Notes: generated by a model not told the origin, from the letters alone. DNA of 64,000 bases from Cryptosporangium sp044454545 (GCF_044454545.1 NZ_JBITDV010000001.1:310001-374000), one strand, 5' to 3'; counted from the first letter of the stretch, positions 41,620 through 51,384 are shown. Made by a program: numbers and translations.

Positions 41620-42379
41620 AGTAGGCGTCGTTGCTGCCGTCGACCCGCAGCACCGACAGGCCCGGTACCTCGGCGGCCAGGCCGGTCAGGGCGGCGGTGA
41701 CCCACTCCCGGTACGCCAGCCAGACCAGGCCGAGCTCGGTCGGCAGCACCTCGGCGAGGTCGGACTCCCGGCTCAGCACCGCGACCGCCGGGCACCGCAC
41801 CCCGCGGTACAGCCCGGCGACGTCGAGCGTCTCGACCGCGCGCAGCGCCTGGCGCAGCGTGTCGGGCGCGTCCCGCAGCGCGGCGCCGAGGTACGCCGAG
41901 AACGCGGCGATCGACGCAGCCGGATCCGTGCCGGGCGGGAGCGCACCGAGCTGGTCCGGCCGCACCGGGTTGCCGTACCCGTCGATGCTCACCGCGAGGG
42001 GGCACTCCGGGTGCCCGGCCGCCCACCGCGCGGCGACCGCCCCGCCCAGGCCGTGCCCGATCACGGCCGGGCGCTCGAGACCGAGCGCCCGCACGACCGC
42101 GTCCAGGTCGGCCACGACCGCGTCCCAGGTCCAGTCCCCGGCCCCGGACCGGCCGTGGCCCCGCGGCTCGACCGCCACCGGCCGGTATCCCAGCCCGCGC
42201 AGCAGCGTGCCCACCGCGTCCCAGGAATCGGCCGTGGCCCGTGCGGCCGGAAGCAGAACCAGGTCGCCGCCCCAGCCGTCGCCGGACCCGCTCTGCGGGT
42301 GACGTCCGAAGTCCCGGACCGAGATGGGCACGCCGGCGGGGACGAGGACGTCAGCGGGCGGCAGCCCCAGCGCGTTCAT
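41549..42379 (-). CDS. alpha/beta hydrolase-fold protein lacking the nucleophile
   Basis: 276 residues with a clear alpha/beta hydrolase fold: VLLPAARATADSWDAVGTLLRGLGYRPVAVEPRGHGRS and an elbow AVIGHGLGGAVAARW. The elbow position normally holding Ser is Gly110, and the C-terminal segment where the catalytic His is expected reads VDGSNDAYFTRPEQLA, without His. It is probably a non-enzymatic fold member. ATG 42379 matches family N-termini. It overlaps the upstream CopD-CtaG gene by 29 bases, suggesting cotranscription. Confidence 0.82.
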   Translation of the reverse strand: MNALGLPPADVLVPAGVPISVRDFGRHPQSGSGDGWGGDLVLLPAARATADSWDAVGTLLRGLGYRPVAVEPRGHGRSGAGDWTWDAVVADLDAVVRALGLERPAVIGHGLGGAVAARWAAGHPECPLAVSIDGYGNPVRPDQLGALPPGTDPAASIAAFSAYLGAALRDAPDTLRQALRAVETLDVAGLYRGVRCPAVAVLSRESDLAEVLPTELGLVWLAYREWVTAALTGLAAEVPGLSVLRVDGSNDAYFTRPEQLAGQLARLLPAPAAVLA

Positions 42380-44336
42380 GATCCCCACTGTCTCGCCCGC
42401 GTCGACCGAATATCCGGGCCGCGGCCCGGTCGGCCACGTACACCGCACCCAGCAGTGTGGACACCGCCCACAGCAGGGTCGCGCCCACCACCTGGTCCTG
42501 CTGCACGCTCGCGCTCCCCCACGGCCACCGCAGCACCATCACCCGCAGCAGGCCCGTGTACCACTCCGGTGCCACGATCCGGCCGGAGACCGCGAGCAGC
42601 ACACCCGCCGCCGCCGCCGTGCCCGCGGCCAGCACCACCACCGCCAGCCGGCTCCCCTGGCCGCGGCGCGCCCCCGGCCGCGGGTCCGTCCCGCTCACGA
42701 ACCACACCACGAGGACGCCACTGAGCAGCAGAACGGCGTCGACCAGCAGTTCGGTGGCGTAGGACCAGCGGGCTTCCTCGAACACGCCGGTGAAGTAGAC
42801 GCCGAACGGGCCGGCCGCCCACAGCGCGACCACGGTGACCGGTGACGTGAGGTACCGGGCGGTGCGCGAGCGCAGCACGGTGCGCAGCCAGCCGCCCGGG
42901 CCGGCGCGCAGCGCCAGGGTCAGGGGCGCGGCCCGGACCAGGAGCAGCGGGGCGGCCACCGCGAGCAGCAGGTGCTGGATCATCGCGACGCTGAAGTACG
43001 GCGCCGTGTACCGCGCGACACCGCTGTTCGTCGCGACCAGCACGACCGCCACCCCGGCGAGCCACGCGACGCCGCGCCGGGCCGGCCAGACGACCCCGGC
43101 CCGGTGCGCCCGGGTCTCGAGCCGCAGGTACCCGGCGGCCAGGGCGGCGCAGACCACCAGCCAGACGAGATCCAGCCGCCAGCCGGTGGCCAGCTGCCCG
43201 AACGAGAGGCTCGCGGGCAGGTCGTACCCGAACATCTGCACGCCGGCCGACTCGTGGTGCGCCGCCCCGGCGCCGGATTCCAGCGGTGCCGGCACCCGCG
43301 ACAGCGCGACGATCAGCCCGGCGACGGCGCCGAGCAGCACCAGCTCCAGCACGGCGAACCGCAAGAACGGCGCGGTGAGGCCCCGGCCGATCGCCGGGAT
43401 CGTCTGGGTGCGGTGCCAGTGCCCGATCGCGGCCAGGGCCGCCAGGGCGACGAGTTCGACGGCGACGAGCCGCCCGTAGGCGCTGTCGAGCCCGGTGTCG
43501 GACGGGCCCAGCACCAGGACCGCGTGCAGGATCGCGCCTGCGCCCGCGGCGCACACGCAGGCCAGCGCGGCGCGGCCGTACCACCCGGCGGTGCGCTGGA
43601 GCGCGTCCCTCCCCGCGGGGCCGGTAGCGGCGGCGCCGTCGGTAGCCGCCCCACGGTCGGTAGCCGCGGCGCGGAGGCGGAGCAGGAGGGCGCCGAGGGC
43701 ACCGGTCCAGAGGGTCAGCGCGCCGAGGTGGAACAGCAGTGCACCGGCAGCGAGCCTGGTGTCGGCGACCGGCACCTCCTGCGCGACGAACGCCGACGGC
43801 GCGATGCCGAGCAGCGCCGCCCCGAGCGTCGCGGTCGGGGCCCGCCGGGCGAGCAGCAGCGCCGCCACCGCCGCACCGGCCGCCACCGCCCGGGCCCGCC
43901 CCGGCGGCGTCCCGAACCCCACGCCGCCGAGCGCGCCGGAGGTCAGCACGTCGGTCACCGGCCGCCCGAGCTCGTCCGAGATCGTCAGCAGCCAGGCCAC
44001 GACGGCCGCGGCCACCCAGACGAGGGCCGCCCGCGCCGCGAACGCCCGGTGCCGCGCGCCGGCCCCGCCCGGCGCAGGGCCGTCGCTCCAGAACGCGGCG
44101 GCCAGCGCGTTGCCCGCGACCAGGGCCGCGGCCAGGTCGCCGGTGAGCCGGGCCAGCGGCAGGCCCCACCCGGTGAACGCTCCGGCGTCCGGGAGCCCCG
44201 GCACGATCGCCTGGCCGTCGCCGTAGCCGAGCGCGACCGCGGTCGTGCCGAGCGCGACCGCCCCGGCGGCGACCCCGACCACCAGCGTGGCCCGGCCGGG
44301 TGGAACCAGATTCTGCAGAGGTGTGGCGTGCCCCAT
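42351..44336 (-). CDS. CopD/CtaG fusion, copper resistance and cytochrome oxidase assembly
   Basis: 661-residue integral membrane protein. The N-terminal half (about 1-340) is a CopD-like copper-import/resistance domain with eight or so helices. The C-terminal half (about 360-640) is a caa3-type CtaG domain: GYDLPASLSFGQLATGWRLDLVWLVV, YFSVAMIQHLLLAVAAPLLL, VYFTGVFEEARWSYATELLVD, ASVQQDQVVGATLLWAVS. Such fusions are common in actinobacteria and deliver copper for cytochrome oxidase assembly. ATG 44336 is 26 bases from the LuxR gene stop. Confidence 0.92.
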   Translation of the reverse strand: MGHATPLQNLVPPGRATLVVGVAAGAVALGTTAVALGYGDGQAIVPGLPDAGAFTGWGLPLARLTGDLAAALVAGNALAAAFWSDGPAPGGAGARHRAFAARAALVWVAAAVVAWLLTISDELGRPVTDVLTSGALGGVGFGTPPGRARAVAAGAAVAALLLARRAPTATLGAALLGIAPSAFVAQEVPVADTRLAAGALLFHLGALTLWTGALGALLLRLRAAATDRGAATDGAAATGPAGRDALQRTAGWYGRAALACVCAAGAGAILHAVLVLGPSDTGLDSAYGRLVAVELVALAALAAIGHWHRTQTIPAIGRGLTAPFLRFAVLELVLLGAVAGLIVALSRVPAPLESGAGAAHHESAGVQMFGYDLPASLSFGQLATGWRLDLVWLVVCAALAAGYLRLETRAHRAGVVWPARRGVAWLAGVAVVLVATNSGVARYTAPYFSVAMIQHLLLAVAAPLLLVRAAPLTLALRAGPGGWLRTVLRSRTARYLTSPVTVVALWAAGPFGVYFTGVFEEARWSYATELLVDAVLLLSGVLVVWFVSGTDPRPGARRGQGSRLAVVVLAAGTAAAAGVLLAVSGRIVAPEWYTGLLRVMVLRWPWGSASVQQDQVVGATLLWAVSTLLGAVYVADRAAARIFGRRGRDSGDHERAGAAAR

Positions 44337-44362
44337 GCCTCTCCTACGCGCCGAAGGAGCGG

Positions 44363-47347
44363 TCAGTTCACCACGCCGTCGAGCAGGCCGGCCCGGCGGG
44401 CGAGCGCCGCCGCCTCGGTGCGCCCGCCGGCCCCGAGCTTCGCCATCAGGTTCGACACGTGCACGCTCACGGTCTTGTCGCTGATGTACAGCGCCCGGCC
44501 GATCTGCCGGTTCGTCCTCCCCAGCGCCAGCAACTCCAGAACCTGCTGCTCGCGGGGCGTCAGTTCCGCCTCCCGTCGCTCCGCCGCCGCCCGCGCGGGC
44601 ACGCGCGCCGGCCCCGCGCCCCGCAGCAGCCCCAGCGCCTCCAGCTCGGCGAGCAACGGCTCGGCCCCGAGCGCCTTCGCGACCGCTCCGGCCGCCTCGG
44701 CCTCCCGGTGCGCCCCGGACTGGTCTCCGGTCGCCGACAGGGCCGCCGCGTAGCGCGCCACCGACCGGGCCCGCTCGAACGGGTGCCCGTACCCGAACTC
44801 CTCGACCGCGTCGCGCCAGACCGTCACCAGTTCGCCGGCGCCCGGCGCATCGACCCCGGCGGCCCAGCGCAGCCGTGCCCACTCGGCCTCGGCGCGGGCC
44901 ACCCAGGCATGGCTCTCCGGCCCGCCGAGCCGCCCGCGGCGGCTGCGCGCGGCCGCCGCGTGCTCGCGCACGACGGCGATCAGCGCCGACCCGCGGCCGG
45001 CCGCGGCCACCCGCTCGTCTTCCGGGGCACCGGCCACCGACGCGGTCAGCGCCGCCAGCGCGAGCGTGTGCAGGCGGTACCGGGCGTCGAACCACTCCTG
45101 CCCCCAGAGCGTGCCGACCGTCTCGACCACGTCGTCGTGCGTGGACAGTGCCCGGGTCACGTCACCGCGCTGCCCGTAGACGTCGATCAGCGCGGCACCG
45201 CCGAGGATGCCCATCATCGCGTCCCGTTTCCACCAGGGACGGTTCGCCTTGGCCCGGCGGACCGCGTCGGCCGAGCCCCGGCCGGCGTAGACCGCGAGAC
45301 TGGCCGCCACCAGCCCGGCCCGGGCCAGCGCCGGGGCGTCGGGGTGCGCGTCGGCCCGGCGCACCGCCTCGTCCCACCGGCCGGTCACGTAGTCGGCCTG
45401 CACGAGCATGATGTGCGCGTCGGCGCCGTAGGGCGCCCAGGGCCGCCCGCCGTCGCGTGCGATGGCGGCGACCTCGACGAACGTGTCGCGGGAGTGCTCG
45501 AGCTGGCCGCGTTCGTACTGATAGACCGCGAGGCTGTACTTCGAGCGGAGGTTCGCGCGCAGGTCACCGGATTCCCGGGCCCGCGCGATGCTCTCGCGCA
45601 GCAGCCGCTCGGCGTCTTCCGGCGCACCGCGCCAGCGTTCGACCCGGCCGCGCGTGGTCACCGCGTCGGCCTCCACGTTGAGCGTGCCGACCTCGACCGC
45701 GACCGCCCGGGCCCGGTCGGCGTAGCGGATCGCCTCGTCGGCGGTCTCGTCGTTGCCCGACAGCGCCCGGGCGAGCGCGGCCAGCGCCCGGGCCCGCAAC
45801 GCGCTGGGCGGCTCCTCCGGCACCGCGTCGAGCGCCTGCCGGGCCAGCGCGACGACGTCGTGCCCGCTGTCGAGCGTGAGCGCGTGGTCGGCGAGTTCGA
45901 TCAGCAGCGTGGCCCGGACGCCGGCCGGTGCCTCGGCCGGCAGGCGGCCCAGCGCCTCCTCGATCAGGTGCACGGCCCGGAACGGGTTCCCGGCGTGCGA
46001 CGCCGCCCACGCGGCCTTGCGCGGCAGGTCGGCCACCGTCCGCGGATCGTCGACCAGCGGCTGCAGTTCCTGCGCGGCCTCGTAGAGCCGTAGCGCCTCC
46101 CCCGGCGCCGCGATGCGCATGGCCTCGTCGCCGGCGCGGATCCCGGCGTCGAACGCGGTCGGCGGGTCACCGGCCTCGCGGGCGTGGCGGGCCAGGTCGG
46201 CGTCGGTGCCCGGCAGCTCCTGCGATGCGATGACCTGCGCGAACTGGGCGTGGTGGCGGCGGCGCTCACCGGGCAGCAGATCGTCGTAGACGGCTTCGGC
46301 CAGCAGCGCGTGCCGGAACACGTACCCGTCGGAGCCGGTCCGGTCGAGCACGTAGGCCTCGGCCGCTTCGCGCAGCGCGGCGTCGAGCGCGGCGTCGTCC
46401 AGAGCGGCGACGCGGGCCAGCCGGTCGTGGCTGATCTCCCGCCCGGCGACCGCCACCACCTGCAGCACGTGCCGGGTCTGCGGCGAGAGCCGCTCGATCC
46501 GGAGCAGCAGCAGGTCGGCGAGGTTGCGCGGCACCCCGGGGGACGGGCCCGCTCCGACCCCGACCTCGGCCAGCAGCTGCTCGGCGAAGAACGCGTTGCC
46601 CTGGGCCCGGTCGAGCAGGTCGCTCAGCGCGCGGTCGTCGACGTCGGCGCCGGACCCACCGGCCAGGCCCCGCAGGATCGCCGCGACGTCGGCGCGGCCG
46701 AGCGGTTCGAGCGGCACCCGCAGGACTCCGGGCAGCCGGCCCCACTCCAGCGCCACCGACCGCAGCGGATGGCGCCGGTGCAGGTCGTCGGAGCGGTACG
46801 AGCCGACCAGGACGACCGGCGCGTCGGGCTCGGCGGCCAACCGGGCCAGCAGGAACCCGAACAGGTCGCGCGTCGCGCCGTCGGCCCAGTGCAGGTCTTC
46901 GACGACGAGCAGCACCCGCCGCTGCGCCGAGAGGTCGAGCAGCGCGCCGAGCACGGCCTCGTAGAGATCGGCCGGATCGAGCCGCCCCTCGCTCCGGGCG
47001 CCGCCCTCGGACCCGACCAGCCGCCGCTGCGGCAGCAGCCGGGCCAGCGGCGGATACGCCGCGCGGAGCGTGCCGACCGCGTCCGGCTCGTCGCGCGCGA
47101 GCCGCCCGAACGCCTCGCTGACCGGCAGGAACGGCACCGCGTCGCCACCGAAGCTGACGCAGTGCCCGACCAGCACCAGCGCGCCGTCGGCGGCGGCCGC
47201 GCGGGCGAACTCGCGCAGCAGCCGCGTCTTGCCGATCCCGGCCTCGCCGGAGACCAGCGACGCCGCCGGCGGGCCCGGGGTGAGCAGCCGGCCGAGCGCC
47301 GCGAGTTCGTCGTCGCGCCCTACCAGCGGCGTCGGCTCGGTCGTCAT
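44363..47347 (-). CDS. large ATP-binding LuxR-family regulator (LAL/MalT-like)
   Basis: 994 residues. The N-terminal AAA/NACHT-like ATPase has Walker A SGEAGIGKTRLL and Walker B VLLVVEDLHWAD. A long helical TPR-like middle (about 390-900) leads to a C-terminal LuxR helix-turn-helix (LTPREQQVLELLALGRTNRQIGRALYISDKTVSVHVSNLM). STAND-type regulators oligomerise on ligand binding. ATG 47347 gives the standard MTTEPTPLVGRDDEL start. The ligand and targets are unknown; it is cotranscribable with the CopD-CtaG gene. Confidence 0.93.
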   Translation of the reverse strand: MTTEPTPLVGRDDELAALGRLLTPGPPAASLVSGEAGIGKTRLLREFARAAAADGALVLVGHCVSFGGDAVPFLPVSEAFGRLARDEPDAVGTLRAAYPPLARLLPQRRLVGSEGGARSEGRLDPADLYEAVLGALLDLSAQRRVLLVVEDLHWADGATRDLFGFLLARLAAEPDAPVVLVGSYRSDDLHRRHPLRSVALEWGRLPGVLRVPLEPLGRADVAAILRGLAGGSGADVDDRALSDLLDRAQGNAFFAEQLLAEVGVGAGPSPGVPRNLADLLLLRIERLSPQTRHVLQVVAVAGREISHDRLARVAALDDAALDAALREAAEAYVLDRTGSDGYVFRHALLAEAVYDDLLPGERRRHHAQFAQVIASQELPGTDADLARHAREAGDPPTAFDAGIRAGDEAMRIAAPGEALRLYEAAQELQPLVDDPRTVADLPRKAAWAASHAGNPFRAVHLIEEALGRLPAEAPAGVRATLLIELADHALTLDSGHDVVALARQALDAVPEEPPSALRARALAALARALSGNDETADEAIRYADRARAVAVEVGTLNVEADAVTTRGRVERWRGAPEDAERLLRESIARARESGDLRANLRSKYSLAVYQYERGQLEHSRDTFVEVAAIARDGGRPWAPYGADAHIMLVQADYVTGRWDEAVRRADAHPDAPALARAGLVAASLAVYAGRGSADAVRRAKANRPWWKRDAMMGILGGAALIDVYGQRGDVTRALSTHDDVVETVGTLWGQEWFDARYRLHTLALAALTASVAGAPEDERVAAAGRGSALIAVVREHAAAARSRRGRLGGPESHAWVARAEAEWARLRWAAGVDAPGAGELVTVWRDAVEEFGYGHPFERARSVARYAAALSATGDQSGAHREAEAAGAVAKALGAEPLLAELEALGLLRGAGPARVPARAAAERREAELTPREQQVLELLALGRTNRQIGRALYISDKTVSVHVSNLMAKLGAGGRTEAAALARRAGLLDGVVN

Positions 47348-47393
47348 GAACCCATTGTGGTCCCCGGGTCCGACAGAATTTCCGGGCACGCGG

Positions 47394-47555
47394 TCAGGAC
47401 GGGCGAAGCTTCGAGCGCGCGAACAGCAACGTCGCCAGCCGGGCCCGGTGGCGTCCCGGCCTCTCGCCGGCCTCCCGGCGGGGGGCACCGCGGGAGAGCC
47501 GCTCGCGGGTGTAGTCGTACTGGGCCTTCGCGAATTCCTCAGTCAGGGAGAACAT
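47394..47555 (-). CDS. small basic protein of unknown function
   Basis: 53 residues: MFSLTEEFAKAQYDYTRERLSRG followed by an Arg/Ala-rich helical tail. Short proteins with a similar start and basic tail recur in actinobacteria and have no known role. ATG 47555 follows a plausible CAGGGAGAAC-type context on the opposite sense only weakly, so the start is chosen by pattern. Confidence 0.55.
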   Translation of the reverse strand: MFSLTEEFAKAQYDYTRERLSRGAPRREAGERPGRHRARLATLLFARSKLRPS

Positions 47556-47688
47556 GCTCCTACGGTGGGCGTCTGAGGGGGGTCCGGGCATCGCCAGTAC
47601 TCCCTAGACCGGGCCCCCTTAGACCCGGCGGCGACGCCTTAGCCGCGTCCGGCGCGAACGGGCACCCGCCGATGCCCCCGGCGCTGGG

Positions 47689-47877
47689 GTGAGCACGAGC
47701 GGGTGCGTGCGGGCGACGGCGGTGGACGCGATCTCGTCCGGGTACGTCCCGATCGTGGTGCGGGAGGCGGTGGGCGACCGCGACTCCCGGCCGCACGAGG
47801 CGAACCTGGTCGATCCGGCCGCGAAGTACGCCGAGGTCCGGGACGAGGCGACGGTCGTGCGACGGCTCGCGATCTGA
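47689..47877 (+). pseudogene. isochorismatase-family C-terminal remnant
   Basis: STSGCVRATAVDAISSGYVPIVVREAVGDRDSRPHEANLVDPAAKYAEV corresponds to the C-terminal third of cysteine hydrolases of the isochorismatase family, including the active-site Cys in TSGCVRATA. The N-terminal two thirds, with the Asp and Lys of the catalytic triad, are absent upstream. Only about 62 residues remain. Confidence 0.7.
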
Positions 47878-47949
47878 AACAAGTTCTCTTTCGGCGGGCG
47901 AATGGGCGCTAACATATCGACGCTTCGAATCCGGCTGGCAGGAGCGGCG

Positions 47950-49209
47950 ATGAGCACGGTGAGCGCGCCCCGGCGCGAGTACGACCCGGTCGACATCAGC
48001 ACGATGGACTTCTGGTCGACCACGGCCGCCGACCGCGAGCGCACGTTCGCGATGTTCCGCGACGAGCGGCCGGTCTCCTGGCACCCGATGCCGGAGAGCG
48101 GGCTGATGGACGCGCCCGACGACCCCGGGTTCTGGGCGGTCATGCGCCACTCCGACATCGTGGAGGTCTCGCGCCGCAACGACGTGTTCGTGTCGGGCCG
48201 GGGCGTGATGTTCGGCAACGTGCCGGAGGAGTTCCTGGAGGCGTCGCAGTCGTTCCTGGCGATGGACCCACCGCGGCACACGCTGATCCGCAAGCTGGTG
48301 TCGGCCGCGTTCACGCCGCGCCAGGTCGCGCGGATCGAGGACCAGATCGCCGCGAACGCCCGGATCGTGGTGCAGGAGCTGGCCGCGACCGGCGGTGGCG
48401 TGGACTTCGTCGAGCACTGCTCGACGAAACTGCCGATCCGGACGCTGGCCCAGATGATGGGGATCCCGGAGTCCGGCTGGGACACGGTCGTGACGCACGC
48501 GAACACGCTGGTGTCGGTCGCCGACCCGCAGTTCTGCGCCGGGCGCGATCCGCTCGAGCTGCTGGTCGAGGCGTTGTTCGCGCTGCACCAGGAGGCGCAG
48601 GAACTCGCCGCGCGGCGGCGGGTCGAACCGGCCGACGACCTGATGACCGCGCTGGTGCAGGCCGAGGTCGACGGCGTCGGGCTCACCGACGCCGAGATCG
48701 CGGCGTTCTTCGTGCTGCTGTCGGTGGCCGGGAACGACACGACCCGGCACACCACGTCGCACGCGATGCGGGCGCTGACGCTGTTCCCGGCGCAGCGGGA
48801 GTGGCTGAGTGAGGACTTCGACGGGCGGATCGGCACCGCAGTCGAGGAGTTCGTCCGCTGGGCCACGCCGGTGATGACGTTCCGGCGGACCGCGTCGCGG
48901 GATTTCGTGCTGCAGGGGAGGGAGATCGCGGCCGGCGACAAGGTCGTGATGTTCTACGCCTCGGGCAACTGGGACACGTCGGTGTTCGCCGATCCCGACC
49001 GGTTCGACCTGTCGCGCAAGCCCAACCCGCACGTCGCGTTCGGCGGCGGGGGCGCGCACTACTGCCTCGGGACGAACGTCGCGAAGGTGCAGTTGCGGTG
49101 CCTGTTCCGGGAGCTGCTCCAGCAGTTGCCGGACCTGCGGGCGGGCGAGCCCGACTACGTGGCCGGCGCGTTCATCCACGCCGTCCGCCGCATGCCCTGC
49201 GACTTCTGA
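47950..49209 (+). CDS. cytochrome P450
   Basis: 419 residues, complete. The I-helix AGNDTTRHTTSHAM carries the oxygen-activating Asp/Thr, the K-helix ExxR is in VEEFVRWATP, and the heme-binding loop AFGGGGAHYCLGTNVAK carries Cys372. MFGNVPEEFLEASQSFLAMDPPRHTLIRKLVSAAF and the loop pattern resemble the CYP124/125/142 clade, whose members oxidise sterol or branched-lipid side chains; that substrate link is inference. ATG 47950 follows CAGGAGCGGCG. It fits the steroid-catabolism relics 10 kb away. Confidence 0.93.
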   Translation: MSTVSAPRREYDPVDISTMDFWSTTAADRERTFAMFRDERPVSWHPMPESGLMDAPDDPGFWAVMRHSDIVEVSRRNDVFVSGRGVMFGNVPEEFLEASQSFLAMDPPRHTLIRKLVSAAFTPRQVARIEDQIAANARIVVQELAATGGGVDFVEHCSTKLPIRTLAQMMGIPESGWDTVVTHANTLVSVADPQFCAGRDPLELLVEALFALHQEAQELAARRRVEPADDLMTALVQAEVDGVGLTDAEIAAFFVLLSVAGNDTTRHTTSHAMRALTLFPAQREWLSEDFDGRIGTAVEEFVRWATPVMTFRRTASRDFVLQGREIAAGDKVVMFYASGNWDTSVFADPDRFDLSRKPNPHVAFGGGGAHYCLGTNVAKVQLRCLFRELLQQLPDLRAGEPDYVAGAFIHAVRRMPCDF

Positions 49210-49312
49210 ACCCCCCGGCCCCGATCCGGTCGTCGGGCTTGCGTCCACGCGCGTGGAGCAATTCCCGGGGCGCCTGAACACCGGCTGGCGCGCGGATGGA
49301 ATCCTGTCCCCC

Positions 49313-49651
49313 GTGAGCGCCACGCGGTTGATCGAAACGACGCCCGGGAACTTCTCGCTCGTGCTCGACGCCGGCTCCACGCCGGCCGACGCGGCGGTGT
49401 CCGACGCCGGGCACGAGCCCAACGGGTACTTCTGGGAGGGCGTCGCGGCGTTCCTGGTCGGCACCGAGGCACCCGGTCTCAAGGACCGCTTCGCCTACGA
49501 CCCCGAGGGCGGTATGTTCTGCGCCTACGGCGCCGACCGCGAGGCCCTGGAAGACCTCGGCATGCTCCTCGACGAGGTCGCCGCCGACCCGGCGCGGATG
49601 ACCGAGGTCCTCACCAGCGCCGAAGCGAACGGCTTCGAGTTCGACGACTGA
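49313..49651 (+). CDS. Imm51-like immunity protein
   Basis: 112 residues. NGYFWEGVAAFL, FAYDPEGGMFCAYGADREALEDLGMLL and a C-terminal acidic end match the immunity-protein-51 pattern, families that neutralise polymorphic toxins. No toxin gene with a secretion domain lies nearby, so it is either an orphan immunity gene or has another use. GTG 49313 gives the expected start; a longer in-frame start exists 60 bases upstream. Confidence 0.7.
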   Translation: MSATRLIETTPGNFSLVLDAGSTPADAAVSDAGHEPNGYFWEGVAAFLVGTEAPGLKDRFAYDPEGGMFCAYGADREALEDLGMLLDEVAADPARMTEVLTSAEANGFEFDD

Positions 49652-49704
49652 CCGTGACGACCGACGCGTGTAAGCCGGCATGAAGGTGGGGTATCCGCGC
49701 ACCC

Positions 49705-51384
49705 GTGACTGTTGACGACGAGCGGCGCCGCCGCCGGCGGCGCAACCCGCTCACCTGGGCCCGCCGCCGAAGCGACCTGAAGAAGCTCCGGACGATCGCC
49801 TCCCAGCTCTACGGCTGGGACGAACTCCGGCCGGTGCAGTCCGAAGCGATGCTCAACCTGGCCAACGGGAGGGACACGCTCGTCGTCGCCCCGACCGGCT
49901 CCGGCAAATCCGCGATCTACCAGGTCCCGGCCGTCCTCATCGACGGCCCGACGATCGTCGTCTCGCCGCTGCTCGCGCTCCAGCGCGACCAGATGGAGGC
50001 GCTGGCCGCGCACGGCGCCCCGACCGCGGTCGTCGTCAACTCCGACCGGACCGCGGCCGAGAACAAGGCCGCGTTCGCGGCCCTGCGGGACGGCAGCGCC
50101 GAGTTCCTGTTCCTCTCTCCCGAGCAGCTGACGAAGACCGACGTCCTGGACGCGCTGAAGGACGCCAAGCCGTCGTTGTTCGTGGTCGACGAGGCGCACT
50201 GCGTATCGGCCTGGGGCCACGACTTCCGCCCCGACTACCTCCGGCTCGGCGAGGCGATCGACCACCTCGGTCATCCCACCGTGCTCGCGCTGACCGCGAC
50301 CGCCGCCCCGCCGGTCCGCGCCGACATCCTCGCGGTGCTCGGCCTCACCGACCCGGCCGAGGTGATCGGCGGCTTCGACCGTCCCAACCTCTGGCTCGAG
50401 GTCGCGCGGCAGGTCACCGCCGCGGGCGTCCGCAAAGCAGTGATCGAACGGGTGGTGGCGGAGACGCCGACCGGACTGCTCTACGTGCAGACGCGCCGCG
50501 AAGCGACGGACTACGCGGACGCCCTGCGGGAGCTGGACGTTCCGGCGTTCGCGTACCACGCGGGCATGAAGGCCTCGGATCGGGAGGCCGTGCACGACGC
50601 GTTCCGCGGGAAGGAACCGGTCGTGGTCGTCGCGACGTCGGCGTTCGGGATGGGGATCGACAAACCCGACGTGCGGTTCGTGATCCACGCCGGGCCGGCC
50701 GAGTCGCTCGACTCGTACTACCAGCAGATCGGGCGGGCCGGTCGCGACGGGGAGCAGGCGATCGCGGCGCTGTACTTCCGGCCGGAAGACCTGCACATCC
50801 CCCGCTTCTTCACCGGCGGCACGCCCGATGAGGACCTGCTGGTGCGGGTCGGCACCGGGCTCAAACACCACCCCGGGCCGGTCCGGGTCGCGGATCTCTG
50901 CGCCGAGCTCGACCTCACGAAGGCGAAGGTCACCCGCGCGGTGAACCTGTTCGCACAGTCCGGTTCGGTCGACGCGACCCCGGACGGGTCGGCGTGGCAC
51001 GGGCGGCGCACGGTCGGGAAAGCGGTCGGGCTCGCGGTCGAGTGGGCCGCGCAGCGGCGGCGGATCGAGCAGACCCGGGTCGAGATGATGCGCGGATACG
51101 CCGACACCGAGGGCTGCCGGCGGCAGTTCCTGCTCGGCTACTTCGGCGAGGACCTGGCCGGGCCGTGCGGCTTCTGCGACACCTGCCGGGACGGCACCGC
51201 CGAGGAGAACCCGTCCGGTGAGACCGGGTTCCCGGTGCAGTCGCGGGTGCGCCACACCGAGTGGGGCGAGGGCATCGTGATGCGCGAGGAGGACGACCGG
51301 CTGACCGTCCTCTTCGACGAGGAGGGCTACCGGACGCTGTCGCTGAAGGCGATCCGGGAGCACAAGCTGCTCACCCCGCTGTAG
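49705..51384 (+). CDS. recQ: RecQ-family ATP-dependent DNA helicase
   Basis: 559 residues, superfamily 2. Motif I APTGSGKSAIYQVP, motif II VVDEAHCVSAWGHDFRP, motif III ALTATA, motif IV-VI YVQTRREATDYAD, TSAFGMGIDKPDVRFVIH, YYQQIGRAGRDG. A RecQ-type zinc-binding segment follows (CRRQFLLGYFGE, CGFCDTC). The C-terminus (VRHTEWGEGIVMREEDDRLTVLF) is a small Tudor-like domain as in UvrD/PcrA helicases; no HRDC domain is visible. It begins at GTG 49705. Functions in DNA repair or recombination. Confidence 0.9.
   Translation: MTVDDERRRRRRRNPLTWARRRSDLKKLRTIASQLYGWDELRPVQSEAMLNLANGRDTLVVAPTGSGKSAIYQVPAVLIDGPTIVVSPLLALQRDQMEALAAHGAPTAVVVNSDRTAAENKAAFAALRDGSAEFLFLSPEQLTKTDVLDALKDAKPSLFVVDEAHCVSAWGHDFRPDYLRLGEAIDHLGHPTVLALTATAAPPVRADILAVLGLTDPAEVIGGFDRPNLWLEVARQVTAAGVRKAVIERVVAETPTGLLYVQTRREATDYADALRELDVPAFAYHAGMKASDREAVHDAFRGKEPVVVVATSAFGMGIDKPDVRFVIHAGPAESLDSYYQQIGRAGRDGEQAIAALYFRPEDLHIPRFFTGGTPDEDLLVRVGTGLKHHPGPVRVADLCAELDLTKAKVTRAVNLFAQSGSVDATPDGSAWHGRRTVGKAVGLAVEWAAQRRRIEQTRVEMMRGYADTEGCRRQFLLGYFGEDLAGPCGFCDTCRDGTAEENPSGETGFPVQSRVRHTEWGEGIVMREEDDRLTVLFDEEGYRTLSLKAIREHKLLTPL

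Noticed and set aside
47915..47945. tRNA-like sequence (TTCGAATCC)
   Set aside because: No acceptor or anticodon stems can be formed around it; no tRNA was found in the window.
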